From positions 1 to 53,966 of the forward strand of contig DATJPT010000012.1 in NCBI GenBank assembly GCA_035506275.1: 53,966 nucleotides of DNA, in the 5' to 3' direction. Under the pieces are notes generated by a model. It saw only the letters and a program-made list of their open reading frames with translations, was not told the DNA's origin and did not search any database. Both the position numbers and the translations under genes were made by a program. Within the stretch, counting starts at the first letter, position 1. Each line of letters opens with the position of its first letter. Below are positions 15,989 through 26,455 of this stretch, in pieces. The stretch comes from Bacteroidota bacterium. Lineage in GTDB: Bacteria > Bacteroidota > Ignavibacteria > UBA10030 > UBA8401.

Positions 15989-18900
15989 ATGTCAGACAAG
16001 AATAAGAGCAAACCGGAGCTTTTGAACGAAGTCGAAACACTCCGGCGGAAAGTCAAGAAGCTCGAGAACCTTGAGAAAAAACATCTTCAAGAACGCATCC
16101 TGCTCAGAACCGTCATAGACAATCTTCCCGATGCAATTTATGCCAAGGATCTGGAATGCCGGAAAACCATCGCCAACATCGTCGACGTACACAATATTGG
16201 CTTGCACTCGGAAGCCGACGTTCTCGGCAAAGACGATTTCGACCTCTTCCCGAAAGAGATCGCGGAGAAATTCTTCGCGGATGACCAATCGATCATCCGA
16301 AGCGGCATCCCCGTCGCGAACCGGGAAGAATACTTCATTGACCAGGAAGGGAAGAAACGCTGGCTCGCGACCACCAAGCTCCCCCTCAAAGATGAAAAAG
16401 GAAATATCGTCGGCATCGTGGGCATCGGCCGGGACATCACAAAAAGGAAAGAGGCAGAGGATGCCCTGCAGCACGAAAAATGGCTCATGGATGCGCTCAT
16501 GGATAGCGTTCCCGACAGCATCTATTTCAAGGACAGGGAGTGCCGGATCCTTCGCATCAGCCGCAAAATGGCGAACGATCTGAGAGCAACCGGGATCCGC
16601 GATGCGGTCGGCAAAACCGACGTGGAACTGTTCGGCGAAGAATTCGGCAGAAGGACGATCGAAAGGGACCGGCGCATGATGGAAACCGGGGAGCCGATCA
16701 TCGGGATGGCAGAGAGCCGCCGTTTGGAGGATGGACGCCTGTATTGGACGTCAACGACGAAAGTCCCCCTGCGAAAGGACGACGGAGAGATCGTAGGCCT
16801 TGTCGGCATCACGCGGGAGATCAACGACTTCATGAAAGCCCGCAACGAGCTTGAGTACCAGAAACACTACCTCGAGTCTCTCGTCGAAAGTTCTCCCATC
16901 GCTATTGTTACGCTCGATCAAGAACAGCGGATTCAAAAATGCAATAAAGCGTTTGAATCAATTTTCAACTATTCTCCTGCAGAAACGGTCGGCAAAAACC
17001 TCGACGATCTCATCGTCCCTCCGGAGAAGAAGACCGAGGGGACGGGCTTGACCGCAAAATCGCTGCATCAGGAAAACATTCATCGCGAGCTCACCCGCAT
17101 ACGCAAAGACGGCTCGACCGTTGAAGTGGAGCTGCACGCGACCTCGATATACATGGACGGAAAGCAGGTCGGTGTGATCGCCCAGTACGCCGATATCACA
17201 GAGCGCAGAGCCGCGGAAGAGCAGCTGCGCAAGCTTTCTCTGGCCGTCGAGCAAAGCCCGGTCTCCATCGTCATCACAGACACGAAGGGGGCGATTGAAT
17301 ACGTCAATCCAAAGTTCACCGAGGTCACTGGTTACACGATGCAGGAGTCCATCGGGAAAAATCCCCGGATCCTGAAATCGGGGAAAACCTCGGCGGAAGA
17401 TTACGAAAAGCTGTGGAGAACGATCCTCGCCGGGAACGAATGGCAGGGGGAATTTCACAACAAGAAGAAGAACGGCGAGTTTTTCTGGGAAATGGCATCC
17501 ATCTCCCCCTTAAAAAACAGAGACAACGCTATCCTCAATTTCGTCGCGGTCAAAGAGGATATCACCGAACGCAAGCGCGCCGAGCAAACCCTTCGGGAGA
17601 CCACGGAGAAACTGCAGCTGATTTTCGACAACGCTTTCGTCGGGATCAGCATCTTTGAAGAGCATCCCGACCCCGAGCAGCGCAGGCTGGTCGACTGCAA
17701 CGGCCGTTATGCAGAGATGGCCGGACGAACACGAGAAGATTTATTGCGCATCGGAAGATTGCGAGATCTCGCAAATTCGCTCAGCGAGGATAATACGAAG
17801 TCCATTTCGCAGGGCGCTGTGTTCAAAGGGGCGTACTCGTGGAATCGGCCGGACGAAAAAGAGAACATCATCGAATACACGGCCGTACCGATCAAAATGC
17901 AGGGAAAGGTTCACACGATCGGCATCGACCACGACGTCACGGAGCGCAGGCGGGCGGAGCGAATGATCCAGGAGCAGATGGAAATTATCAAACGCCAGAA
18001 TGCCGAACTTGAGAAAGCCCGCGATGCGGCCATGGAAGCGAACAAGACGAAAAGCGCGTTCCTCGCAAGCATGTCGCACGAGCTGCGCACACCGTTGAAC
18101 GCCATCATCGGATACAGCGAAATGATCATCGAAGAAATGAGCGACGCCGGCGAGACCGGCTACCGCCCCGACCTCGACAGAATCCGCATGGCGGGGAAAA
18201 ACCTTCTCGAGCTGATCAACGAGGTCCTCGACCTCTCGAAGATCGAGGCGGGAAAAATGGAGCTTTACGTGGAGGAATTCCAGCTGAACACCCTCGTCGA
18301 GGAGGTCGTCGCGACCGTGCAGCCGCTCATGGATAAGAACGGGAATGCGCTCGTGGTGAACGCCGCGCCCAACATTCCTGCGGTGCGCCTCGACCATACG
18401 AAGGTGCGCCAGATCCTCTTCAACCTCATCAGCAACGCTTCGAAGTTCACACAGAACGGGACGATCACTCTCACCGCCTGCGCGCTGCCGCCGTCGAACG
18501 GCTCGGGAGCCGACATCGTCATTAAGGTCTCGGATACCGGCATCGGCCTCACCCAGGAACAGATAGCAAAATTGTTCAAAGAGTTCTCCCAGGCGGACAG
18601 TTCAACCACGAGAAAGTACGGCGGCACGGGACTCGGCCTCGCGATCACGAAGAGGTTCATTGACATGATGCACGGTTCCATCGGCGTAGAGAGCGTTCCG
18701 TCCAAAGGGACGACATTCACCGTCACGCTTCCCCAATGGATCGAGAACCCTGAGAAGAAAAAGGTTCAGGCAGAACCGGCCGTCGAGACGACGGCCTCCC
18801 CGGTGCCGACAAACACGGCTGTGCTGGTGATCGACGACGATCCGGGCGTGAGGGACCTTCTTGCCCGGTACCTTTCAAAAGAAGGCTACGCGGTCGAATG

Positions 18901-19576
18901 CGTGTCGAGTGGCGACGAAGGGATCAAGCGGGCCAAAGAAATTCTCCCGATGGCGATCATCCTCGACGTCATGATGCCGCGCAAAGACGGCTGGGCCGTT
19001 CTTCAGGAGATCAAGAACGACCCCGTGCTCAAATCGACCCCCGTCGTCATGTATACGATGCTGGACGAGAAAAACTTCGGCCTGGCCATCGGGGCATCGG
19101 AGTATCTGATCAAACCGGTAAGCAAAGAAAAAATCCTGCAGGTCATCGATAAGTACAAACAGAAAGCCCCCAGCGAGTACATCCTTGTCGTGGACGACAA
19201 CCCAGACCTCCGCATCATGGCATCCCGCGCGATCGAAAAAGCCGGCTGGGAAGTGAAGACCGCAGAGAACGGAAGATCCGCCCTCGCACTTTTGGAGCAG
19301 CAGCAGCCGAGCGTCATCTTCCTCGACATCATGATGCCGGTGATGGACGGGTTTGAGTTCGTTGCCGTGTTCCAAAGCCACGAGGAGTGGAAACACATCC
19401 CGATCGTGGTCATCACGTCGAAGGACCTGACGGCCGAAGAACGGCGGCAGTTGAACGGGGCCGTGAAAAAAATCCTGCAGAAGGGGGACTTGACATCGGA
19501 AAAAATCCTGAAACAGATCTCATCCCTTATCCCTCAACTCATGAATGTCTCACAACCAGGATCGGCGAATGGCTAA
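15989..19576 (+). CDS. Multi-PAS hybrid sensor histidine kinase with two receivers
   Basis: A 1195-aa soluble kinase with an N-terminal coiled coil ([20 protein letters not shown]). About five PAS/PAC units span residues 40-660. HisKA has its His near 697 ([17 protein letters not shown]). The HATPase domain (about 780-920, with [12 protein letters not shown]) is followed by two receivers (about 945-1055 with [10 protein letters not shown], and 1062-1185 with [10 protein letters not shown]). No membrane segment was found, so sensing is probably cytoplasmic (redox, gas or flavin through PAS; ligand unknown). Its stop overlaps the next receiver gene by 8 bp. Confidence 0.93.
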   Translation: MSDKNKSKPELLNEVETLRRKVKKLENLEKKHLQERILLRTVIDNLPDAIYAKDLECRKTIANIVDVHNIGLHSEADVLGKDDFDLFPKEIAEKFFADDQSIIRSGIPVANREEYFIDQEGKKRWLATTKLPLKDEKGNIVGIVGIGRDITKRKEAEDALQHEKWLMDALMDSVPDSIYFKDRECRILRISRKMANDLRATGIRDAVGKTDVELFGEEFGRRTIERDRRMMETGEPIIGMAESRRLEDGRLYWTSTTKVPLRKDDGEIVGLVGITREINDFMKARNELEYQKHYLESLVESSPIAIVTLDQEQRIQKCNKAFESIFNYSPAETVGKNLDDLIVPPEKKTEGTGLTAKSLHQENIHRELTRIRKDGSTVEVELHATSIYMDGKQVGVIAQYADITERRAAEEQLRKLSLAVEQSPVSIVITDTKGAIEYVNPKFTEVTGYTMQESIGKNPRILKSGKTSAEDYEKLWRTILAGNEWQGEFHNKKKNGEFFWEMASISPLKNRDNAILNFVAVKEDITERKRAEQTLRETTEKLQLIFDNAFVGISIFEEHPDPEQRRLVDCNGRYAEMAGRTREDLLRIGRLRDLANSLSEDNTKSISQGAVFKGAYSWNRPDEKENIIEYTAVPIKMQGKVHTIGIDHDVTERRRAERMIQEQMEIIKRQNAELEKARDAAMEANKTKSAFLASMSHELRTPLNAIIGYSEMIIEEMSDAGETGYRPDLDRIRMAGKNLLELINEVLDLSKIEAGKMELYVEEFQLNTLVEEVVATVQPLMDKNGNALVVNAAPNIPAVRLDHTKVRQILFNLISNASKFTQNGTITLTACALPPSNGSGADIVIKVSDTGIGLTQEQIAKLFKEFSQADSSTTRKYGGTGLGLAITKRFIDMMHGSIGVESVPSKGTTFTVTLPQWIENPEKKKVQAEPAVETTASPVPTNTAVLVIDDDPGVRDLLARYLSKEGYAVECVSSGDEGIKRAKEILPMAIILDVMMPRKDGWAVLQEIKNDPVLKSTPVVMYTMLDEKNFGLAIGASEYLIKPVSKEKILQVIDKYKQKAPSEYILVVDDNPDLRIMASRAIEKAGWEVKTAENGRSALALLEQQQPSVIFLDIMMPVMDGFEFVAVFQSHEEWKHIPIVVITSKDLTAEERRQLNGAVKKILQKGDLTSEKILKQISSLIPQLMNVSQPGSANG

Positions 19577-19934
19577 GCTGCTTGTCGTAGAAGACAACGA
19601 GATCAACCGCGACATGATGGTCAGGCGACTTCAGCGGCGCGGGTACACGCTGGTGACCGCAGTGGATGGACAACAAGGCATCGATATGGCCCGCTCCGAA
19701 AAGCCGGACCTTATCCTTATGGATATGAGCCTTCCTGTACTGGACGGCTGGGAAGCGACGCGGCAGATCAAAAAGGACGAGAGTCTTAAGCATATCCCCG
19801 TTGTCGGGCTGACCGCTCATGCGATGGTCGGCGACAGGGATCAGGCCCTGCAGGCGGGATGCGACGATTATGCAACGAAGCCCGTGGAGTTCGAAAAGCT
19901 CATCGAACTGATCAACCGGCTCATTCAGGTTTGA
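19569..19934 (+). CDS. CheY-like response regulator coupled to hybrid kinase
   Basis: A 121-aa receiver with acidic E8-D9 (VVEDN), phosphoacceptor D52 ([11 protein letters not shown]), a T-A pair (GLTAHAM) and Lys in TKPVEF. It resembles the DivK subfamily ([14 protein letters not shown]). The chosen ATG at 19569 overlaps the kinase stop (8 bp); a longer upstream reading adds eight residues that do not fit the fold. It is a likely phosphotransfer partner of the kinase. It ends 20 bp from a convergent gene. Confidence 0.9.
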   Translation: MAKLLVVEDNEINRDMMVRRLQRRGYTLVTAVDGQQGIDMARSEKPDLILMDMSLPVLDGWEATRQIKKDESLKHIPVVGLTAHAMVGDRDQALQAGCDDYATKPVEFEKLIELINRLIQV

Positions 19935-19954
19935 CGGGGGGAATCCTGAGCGGG

Positions 19955-21028
19955 CTACAGTGGGAACGTCAGGGTTATGGTCGTTCCCTTTCCTTCGACG
20001 GATTCTGCAGCGATCCCCCCTCCGTGCGCTTCCATGATGCCTCGGCAGATCGGAAGGCCGAGCCCCGTTTTGGTCCCCGCTCTTTTCGCTCCCGGTCTTG
20101 TGATCCTCATTTTATCGAACAGCATTGGGATCTCTTTTGCCGGAATGCCGGCGCCGTTATCGCGGACGGTCACAACGACGGAAGAAGGGGCTGCTTCGGC
20201 AGCAACGACGATCGATCCCCGCTCCGGGGTGAATCGTAGCGCATTTTCGAGAAGCTGGGTGAACACTTTTTCTATCCGGTCCGGATCAATCATCAGGGGG
20301 GGAAGTTTGGGAAAATCGACCGTTACGCGGACCGATTTTTCCTTCTGAACTTTCGAGAGTCCGGAGACGCTCCGTTCGACGACGTCGAGGAGGTTCTCTT
20401 CGGCCCGGTACATTTTCACTTCACCCGTGTCGAGCTGCGTGATCTCCAAAAAGTCCATCACTAAATTGAGCATGATCTTCGCGGCTTTAGCGATCTCGTC
20501 GACGAGCTCGCCGATCTCCGGGGAAAAAGACGACCGGTCCTCCGAGAGCATCTCGGCAAAGCCGACGATGCCCCCGAGCGGCCCGCGCAAATCATGCACG
20601 ATCATCGACGTAAAGCCTTCCTGCATCTCCCTCAGCCGTTTCTCCGCCTCCGCGATCCTCAAAATGGCCCGCACACGGACCTCGAACTCTTCGGTCGGCA
20701 TCGGCTTTTTCCAATACTCCGTGCCGCCGAATTTATAGCCGGACTCGATATTATCGGGGGCCGTGCTGAAGCCGGAGAGGAACACGACCGGCGTATAGCG
20801 AAACTGTGGCATGTGCTTCAGCTGTTTGATCACCTCATAGCCGTCAAGCTTCGGCATGTGCACGTCGAGGAGGACGAGGTCAAAATTCGAGATCCGGGCT
20901 TTCTGAAGGCACTCTTCTCCGTCAAACGCTTTCGCAACCTCGAAACCGTTCTTCTCAAGGACGGACGCCAGGGTTTCGGTGATTCCCGGTTCGTCGTCGG
21001 CGACCAATATTTTCTGTTTGTCGGACAA
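19955..21028 (-). CDS. Receiver-histidine kinase (REC-HisKA-HATPase)
   Basis: A 357-aa protein with an N-terminal receiver (D55 in LLDVHMPKLDG), a short coiled coil, HisKA with H145 in MIVHDLRGPLGGIVGF, and a HATPase domain (ENALRF, DNGAGI, TKTGLGLPICRG). A receiver at the N-terminus makes it a phosphorylation-controlled kinase downstream of another kinase, perhaps the convergent hybrid kinase. It is soluble. The aldo/keto reductase gene precedes it by 13 bp on the same strand, but no functional link is obvious. Confidence 0.92.
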   Translation of the reverse strand: MSDKQKILVADDEPGITETLASVLEKNGFEVAKAFDGEECLQKARISNFDLVLLDVHMPKLDGYEVIKQLKHMPQFRYTPVVFLSGFSTAPDNIESGYKFGGTEYWKKPMPTEEFEVRVRAILRIAEAEKRLREMQEGFTSMIVHDLRGPLGGIVGFAEMLSEDRSSFSPEIGELVDEIAKAAKIMLNLVMDFLEITQLDTGEVKMYRAEENLLDVVERSVSGLSKVQKEKSVRVTVDFPKLPPLMIDPDRIEKVFTQLLENALRFTPERGSIVVAAEAAPSSVVVTVRDNGAGIPAKEIPMLFDKMRITRPGAKRAGTKTGLGLPICRGIMEAHGGGIAAESVEGKGTTITLTFPL

Positions 21029-21041
21029 GAGGAATCGGATT

Positions 21042-22043
21042 TTATGTGTTGGGTTTCAGGATCTGTTCGATCGTACGCAGCTCGTCACTATCCAGCGGCG
21101 GCTGGGTCGCGATGCCGACGGCGTCTTCAATCTGTGAAACTTTGCTCGCGCCGATCAGGACGGAGGTCACCTCGGGATTTCGGAGCACCCATGCGAGGGA
21201 CATTTGCGCCAGCGTCTGACCGCGCCGGACGGCAAGTTCGTTCAAGCGGCGGACCTTGTCCAGCTTTTCGGGAGTAAGTTGTTCGGGACGGAGAAACCCG
21301 TGAGGTTTCGACGCGCGCGAGTCGGGGGGAATGCCGCGAAGATATTTGTCTGTCAGTAATCCTTGAGCCAGGGGAGAGAAAGCGATGCATCCGATTCCCT
21401 CTTCCCGAAGGGCGCCGAGCAATCCCTGCTCCACCCAGCGTTCGAACATGCTGTATTTGGGCTGATGGATGAGACACGGCGTGCCGAGAGAGCGGAGAAT
21501 TTTTGATGCCTGCCGGGTCAGGTCCGCGGGGTACGAGGAAATGCCGGCATACAATGCCCGCCCGCTCCGTACGATGAAGTCGAGTGCACCCATGGTCTCT
21601 TCCAGCGGCGTGTTCGGGTCGGGGCGGTGATGGTAAAAAATATCGACGTAGTCAAGGTTCATCCGCCGGAGACTCTGGTCCACGCTGGCGACAAGATATT
21701 TCCGCGAGCCCCAATCGCCGTATGGTCCGGGCCACATATCGTACCCCGCCTTCGACGAAATAATAAGCTCATCGCGGAGGGAAGAAAAATCTTCCTTCAA
21801 GATCTTCCCGACATTCTCTTCGGCGGAACCGGGGGGCGGTCCATAATTATTGGCAAGGTCGAAGTGGGTGATGCCGGCATCGAAAGCTGCTCTCATGATG
21901 GCGCGCGCATTTTCCAGCGTATCCACTCCGCCGAAATTATGCCACATGCCGAGAGAAACGACCGGGAGCTGAACGCCGGAACGGCCGCATCGGTTATACT
22001 TCATCGCGTCATATCTTTTGACGGCAGGCTGATACGAAGACAT
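21042..22043 (-). CDS. Aldo/keto reductase (YghZ-like)
   Basis: A 333-aa NADPH-dependent aldo/keto reductase. The catalytic tetrad appears as FDLANNYG (Asp and Tyr), ISSKAGYD (Lys) and FYHHRPD (His), and SVLIGASKVSQIEDAV matches the NADP-binding tail. It is closest in feel to YghZ/Kv-beta-like enzymes that detoxify aldehydes such as methylglyoxal. The ATG at 22043 was selected because GGAGCAG lies upstream; a 56-residue extension upstream lacks similarity. Divergent from the SulP transporter. Confidence 0.92.
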   Translation of the reverse strand: MSSYQPAVKRYDAMKYNRCGRSGVQLPVVSLGMWHNFGGVDTLENARAIMRAAFDAGITHFDLANNYGPPPGSAEENVGKILKEDFSSLRDELIISSKAGYDMWPGPYGDWGSRKYLVASVDQSLRRMNLDYVDIFYHHRPDPNTPLEETMGALDFIVRSGRALYAGISSYPADLTRQASKILRSLGTPCLIHQPKYSMFERWVEQGLLGALREEGIGCIAFSPLAQGLLTDKYLRGIPPDSRASKPHGFLRPEQLTPEKLDKVRRLNELAVRRGQTLAQMSLAWVLRNPEVTSVLIGASKVSQIEDAVGIATQPPLDSDELRTIEQILKPNT

Positions 22044-22240
22044 AGATTCTGCTCCTTCAGAGAAATTATCGACGAGATCGTGCAGAGAAGAAACAACGTG
22101 CCACCAACAGCAGGGGCTTTTTCTTCTCCGGACCAACATACAAAATTTTTGCGTAAGTTTAAATATGGCGGGTTCCGTCTTACCAATAATTTCCGTAAAT
22201 TTTATCATCATACCATTGTTCAGTAAAACAACCCGAAAGC

Positions 22241-23944
22241 ATGTTTAAGCCAAAACTTTTTGTGATGCTGCCCCGGATCAGCAGAGACCAGGTCGTCAGC
22301 GATCTTATTGCCGGGGCGCTTGTCGGGATCGTTGCCTTGCCTCTGGCCCTCGCGTTCGCTATTGCCTCGGGAGTTTCGCCGGAAAAAGGGCTTATCACGG
22401 CCGTCATCGGGGGATTTATCGTTTCCTTCCTGGGAGGGAGCAGAGTTCAGATAGGCGGACCGACGGGTGCATTCATCGTCATCGTGTACGGCATCGTTCA
22501 ACAATACGGCGAGAACGGACTGGCGATCGCAACGATTATGGCCGGAGTCATCCTTGTCGTTATGGGGTTCGCTCAATTCGGATCCCTCATCAAGTTCATC
22601 CCCTATCCTGTCATCGTCGGGTTTACGAGCGGGATCGCCGTCATTATCTTCTCGAGTCAGATAAAAGATTTCTTCGGCCTCTCCATCGGCACTGTCCCGG
22701 CCGACTTCATACAAAAATGGTCTGCATTTTTTAGCGCGGCCGGATCTTTGAATGTGCCGACGTTTCTCGTCGGGCTTCTTTCACTCCTCATCATGGGGTT
22801 ATGGCCGAAGCTGACGAAAAAGATCCCCGGCTCGATCGTCGCCATCATCGTCACGACAATCGTCGTCCAGTACTATCATTTGCCGGTTGCAACGATCGAG
22901 ACCAGATTTGGCAGCATCCCATCCTCATTTCCTTCCCCGTCAGTCCCGACCTTTACTCTTGCAGAGATACGAAACCTCATCATGCCTGCGACGGTGATCG
23001 CCATTCTCGCCTCTATCGAGGCGCTCCTCTCGGCGGTGGTTGCCGACGGTATGATAGGGGGAAGGCATAAATCGAATATGGAATTGGTTGCCCAGGGGGT
23101 CGCAAATATCGTCTCTCCGATCTTCGGAGGGATACCGGTGACCGGGGCTATCGCACGGACGGCAACGAATATCAAGAACGGCGGGCGGACGCCGATCGCC
23201 GGCATCGTCCATGCCGTGACCCTGTTTGCGATCATGATCGTGCTTGGGAAGTGGGCCAAGCTCATTCCGATGCCGACCCTGGCCGCCATCCTCATCATGG
23301 TCGCTTACAACATGAGCGAGTACCACGTCTTCAAACAGCTCCTTAAAAGTCCGCGAAGCGATGTTGTCGTATTGCTGACGACCTTCTTCCTGACCGTAGT
23401 CTTCGACCTGACGATCGCCATTGAAATCGGGATGATCCTCTCTGTGCTCCTCTTCATGAGAAGAATGGCTACGGTGACGAACGTCGGCGTCGTCACGCGG
23501 GAATTGAGGGACCAGGAAGAGGTGCAGGATCCTAACAGCATTTCGGCGCGTGTTATACCGGAAGGAGTAGAGGTGTACGAAATAAACGGGCCATTCTTCT
23601 TCGGAGCGGTCACAAAATTTAAGGAAGCGATGAGGATGGTTGAACGGCCGCCGAAGATACGAATTATCAGGATGAGAAATGTTCCTGCTATCGACGCCAG
23701 CGGATTGAATTTGCTCCGGGAGGTGATGACCGAAAGCAGGAAGGAAAAAACCCACCTGATCTTTTCGGGCGTCCATGCCCAGCCGCTATACGCCTTTACT
23801 CAGTACGGCCTGCTCGATGAAATCGGGGAGGAAAATGTCTTCGGCAATGTCGACGACGCGCTCGATCGGGCAAGAGGCCTGCTCGGGTTGCAGGCAAAAG
23901 GGAGGCCGGAAAAATTCGTCGCCGAGGTAAAGCGAGAGGAATAG
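22241..23944 (+). CDS. SulP-family anion transporter with STAS domain
   Basis: A 567-aa SLC26/SulP inner-membrane protein. The transmembrane core (about 1-420) contains [29 protein letters not shown] and [17 protein letters not shown]-terminal cytoplasmic STAS domain runs from about 442 to 550 ([21 protein letters not shown]). Members carry sulfate, bicarbonate or dicarboxylates, and the substrate cannot be assigned here. There is no carbonic anhydrase or sulfate-reduction gene beside it. No strong ribosome site was seen before the ATG. Confidence 0.93.
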   Translation: MFKPKLFVMLPRISRDQVVSDLIAGALVGIVALPLALAFAIASGVSPEKGLITAVIGGFIVSFLGGSRVQIGGPTGAFIVIVYGIVQQYGENGLAIATIMAGVILVVMGFAQFGSLIKFIPYPVIVGFTSGIAVIIFSSQIKDFFGLSIGTVPADFIQKWSAFFSAAGSLNVPTFLVGLLSLLIMGLWPKLTKKIPGSIVAIIVTTIVVQYYHLPVATIETRFGSIPSSFPSPSVPTFTLAEIRNLIMPATVIAILASIEALLSAVVADGMIGGRHKSNMELVAQGVANIVSPIFGGIPVTGAIARTATNIKNGGRTPIAGIVHAVTLFAIMIVLGKWAKLIPMPTLAAILIMVAYNMSEYHVFKQLLKSPRSDVVVLLTTFFLTVVFDLTIAIEIGMILSVLLFMRRMATVTNVGVVTRELRDQEEVQDPNSISARVIPEGVEVYEINGPFFFGAVTKFKEAMRMVERPPKIRIIRMRNVPAIDASGLNLLREVMTESRKEKTHLIFSGVHAQPLYAFTQYGLLDEIGEENVFGNVDDALDRARGLLGLQAKGRPEKFVAEVKREE

Positions 23945-24070
23945 CTTTGCCTAAAAAAGACATCATCTCCCCGTAAAAGGAAAAACTGCTCCGCAGAGGG
24001 CTTACATCAACTCCTAAGACCTTGCAAACCCCGTCCCGGCCCTATCTGAACCGCTGAACAGCCCTTTGGC

Positions 24071-26176
24071 TTACTTCATCAAGACCATTTTCCGGGTTTG
24101 AACGAAGCTTCCCGATTCAATCCTATAAAAATAAACTCCGCTCGGGAGGGGGCCTGCATTGAGATTGATCTCGTGATATCCCGCCTCCAACTCTCTGTCT
24201 AATAAAGTCTGGATTTCTCTGCCGAGAATATCGTAGAGAACCAGCGTCGTCAGCGCCGGCTTCGTCAAAGCAAATTTTATGGTCGTCGCCGGGTTGAATG
24301 GGTTGGGATAGTTCTGACTCAATGAGTACGTTGCCGGAATTCCTTGCTCCGCTTTAACCCCTGCCGGGGATTGCGGGAACACGGAGACATCGCTCCAGGG
24401 TCCGGAGCCCAGAACATTGCTCGCCTGGATCCGCCAGTAGTACTGCTCCCCTTCCAAGAAACCGAAGTATGCCGCGAGCGTATCCGGCGTCGACGCCGAC
24501 ACGTTAATGTGGATGAAGGTCGAATCGTTGGATATCTGGATCAAATATTGATCGGCGTAGGCGGCCTTTCCCCAGCTGAACTTAAATCCGAGATACGTCG
24601 ATTGAACCGAATCCTGCGCCGCGGTCAATAACTCCGGTTTAGCCGGCAGAGGACCCGCCGTGGTGATCTGCCAGACATCGCTCCAGAGACCGGTACCGGC
24701 GGCGCTCTTTATTTGCACGCGCCAATAGTAGCGTTCGCTTTTTAATAAGCCGTTGAGCGTTCTTGCCGTATCGGTCGTTGAATCGTTGATGGCATTTTTT
24801 GTGAACGTGAGGTCGGTGGACAGCTGGATATAGTATTCTTGAGCGTCGCCGGACTTGTTCCACGTAAAGGTGATCGCGGTGTCCATCCCCTTTTGAAGAT
24901 TCGGCGGAGAGACCAACGTGGTTTTTCCAAAATATGAATTGCCGGCCGAAAGGGGCGGAATGGTCCATGGGATCCACGAGGTGAGGTCGATGCTGTACGG
25001 GCTGTCCGATATGGTCGTGTTGACGGTGTCGATCCCAAGGAGGAATTTATCGACGAAAGCACCAATTTCCGTGATCTGGGTATCCGGAACGGCGCAGTGG
25101 GAATGTCCGCCGATAATGGAGAAGCCAAACCTGTCCGGAATACCTAGCGCATTGTAGACCTGCTGTCCCCCTCTGCTGCAGACGTCGCACGACGGATTAG
25201 ATAGCCACGTATAATCAGGGTTCCCCGAAACGTACAGCGCGCGTGGGGCGCAGAGAGCGATCAGCTCGTGATGGTCCTCCGGGAGACGGTAAACATTGTT
25301 GGCGGCAAAAAGTTTGAGCGAATCTCTGAACCAGTTATAGTCCGTGTTATCGATATCTTCCACGGTCGTGGCCGGAAGCGTATGCGAGTACCGCCACGAC
25401 GTAGCGCCGCCGCCGCCGGATTCCTGTGCGATGGTCAGCGCAACCCGTTCATCCAACGCGCCGGCGAAGAGAGCCAGTTTGCCGGCATAGGAGCAGCCGG
25501 TAACGGCTATGTGCTTGAGGTCGATCGGAAGGACATTCTGCACCAGTTCAAGGCCGTCGATAATCCGGCTCACTCCCCACGCCCATGCGCTGTATTGTCC
25601 AGTGTTCGACGGATTAAGAGAAGGGTAAAGCTGGTAGTAGGGGTTCGAAATCTGCGGGTTGCCGTACGTCGTTACCTGGTCGTGACTGAAGGTGATCTGC
25701 GCGATGTTGCGGCTGCTGAAAACATCAGACGGGATACTGCCGCTCGGGCTGTTCATTCCGATCACTGCGGGGAATGGCCCGCTTCCGGACGGAAGGACAA
25801 CCGCCGAAGTGAGCACAAGCGTCTTGCCGTTCACGGTAACGTTCACCGTGAGTACGCCGTCGGAATACCTGGCGGTGATCGTGTCCGGACGGATCGGCTT
25901 TACGCCGATCTCATAGTTTTGGATCTGTGCGCCAATCTCAGCGCGCCGGTATTCCCAGTCGGAGTAGTGGGAAATGCGCCCTCTGCCGTCGGCCCACTCA
26001 AACGGATCGGGCAACGGTTGCACTGTTGGAAGCTCACTGAACGATGGCAAAAACGGGAGAGGGTCATTTGCGCCGGTGTTCTCAACATCGTAGACGAGAG
26101 GCATTTGTTGAGCGACGGAATCGATACGCAGTATAGCATTCAACAGCACAGTGAAAAGAAGAGCCAATTTTTTCAC
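24071..26176 (-). CDS. Secreted CE15 glucuronoyl esterase with T9SS sorting domain
   Basis: A 701-aa protein. A signal peptide (KKLALLFTVLLNAILRI) leads into an alpha/beta-hydrolase of carbohydrate esterase family 15. It has the nucleophile motif TGCSYAGK (Ser about 229), IAQESGGGGA (acid Glu about 252), NPDYTWLSNPS and GGHSHC (catalytic His about 358-360). CE15 enzymes cleave esters between 4-O-methyl-glucuronate on xylan and lignin. Two fibronectin-III-like repeats (about 420-600, YYWRVQ and YYWRIQ) precede a type A T9SS domain (NYPNPFNPATTIKF, KMVLMK end). The GTG at 26176 is preferred because GGAGG precedes it. Most CE15 motifs read GCSR-x-GK; here Tyr replaces Arg. Confidence 0.9.
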   Translation of the reverse strand: MKKLALLFTVLLNAILRIDSVAQQMPLVYDVENTGANDPLPFLPSFSELPTVQPLPDPFEWADGRGRISHYSDWEYRRAEIGAQIQNYEIGVKPIRPDTITARYSDGVLTVNVTVNGKTLVLTSAVVLPSGSGPFPAVIGMNSPSGSIPSDVFSSRNIAQITFSHDQVTTYGNPQISNPYYQLYPSLNPSNTGQYSAWAWGVSRIIDGLELVQNVLPIDLKHIAVTGCSYAGKLALFAGALDERVALTIAQESGGGGATSWRYSHTLPATTVEDIDNTDYNWFRDSLKLFAANNVYRLPEDHHELIALCAPRALYVSGNPDYTWLSNPSCDVCSRGGQQVYNALGIPDRFGFSIIGGHSHCAVPDTQITEIGAFVDKFLLGIDTVNTTISDSPYSIDLTSWIPWTIPPLSAGNSYFGKTTLVSPPNLQKGMDTAITFTWNKSGDAQEYYIQLSTDLTFTKNAINDSTTDTARTLNGLLKSERYYWRVQIKSAAGTGLWSDVWQITTAGPLPAKPELLTAAQDSVQSTYLGFKFSWGKAAYADQYLIQISNDSTFIHINVSASTPDTLAAYFGFLEGEQYYWRIQASNVLGSGPWSDVSVFPQSPAGVKAEQGIPATYSLSQNYPNPFNPATTIKFALTKPALTTLVLYDILGREIQTLLDRELEAGYHEINLNAGPLPSGVYFYRIESGSFVQTRKMVLMK

Positions 26177-26210
26177 TTTAGCCTCCAAAGCATAAATATG
26201 ATTTTTAGAT

Positions 26211-26234
26211 ATGAATAAATTAATGACTATTCAT
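26211..26234. promoter_or_regulatory. Inverted repeat upstream of CE15 esterase gene
   Basis: ATGAATA (26211-26217) and TATTCAT (26228-26234) form a perfect 7-bp inverted repeat with a 10-bp AT-rich spacer. It sits 35 bp upstream of the esterase start. The half-sites contain TGAAT/ATTCA, as in the uronate operators, but spaced about one helical turn wider. Binding by the same regulator is speculative. Confidence 0.35.
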
Positions 26235-26255
26235 TATAAAACCAACTGAGAGCGC

Positions 26256-26390
26256 ACTCCGGGAATGTTACTGTCTGTGAATTTCCCCTCCTACTACCAA
26301 ACTCAGTTCACTCCGTTCCCAATCGGAGATTGACAAAGAGAGAAAACATTTATCCCAAGGGCCTCGAATGTGAGACTATAACACCGCCGG
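26256..26390 (+). repeat. Diverged intergenic palindromic repeat, copy B
   Basis: This is the same orientation and block order as 10675-10800: CTCCGGGAATGTTACTGTCT, TGTGAATTTCCCCTCC, then CGTTCCCAATCGGAGATTGA. The TTCCCAATC/GATTG arms show the decayed palindrome. It lies between the esterase start and the end of the next T9SS protein gene. There is no ORF. Confidence 0.5.
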
Positions 26391-26455
26391 CACCCCCGAA
26401 GGGATTTTTTTCCGAACATCCGCGTTAAACGGTCAAGAGGCAACAGCACGCCGGA

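Noticed and set aside
25268..26218. 316-aa plus-strand open frame
   Set aside because: Antisense to the CE15 esterase, which has clear motifs, a signal peptide and a sorting domain.
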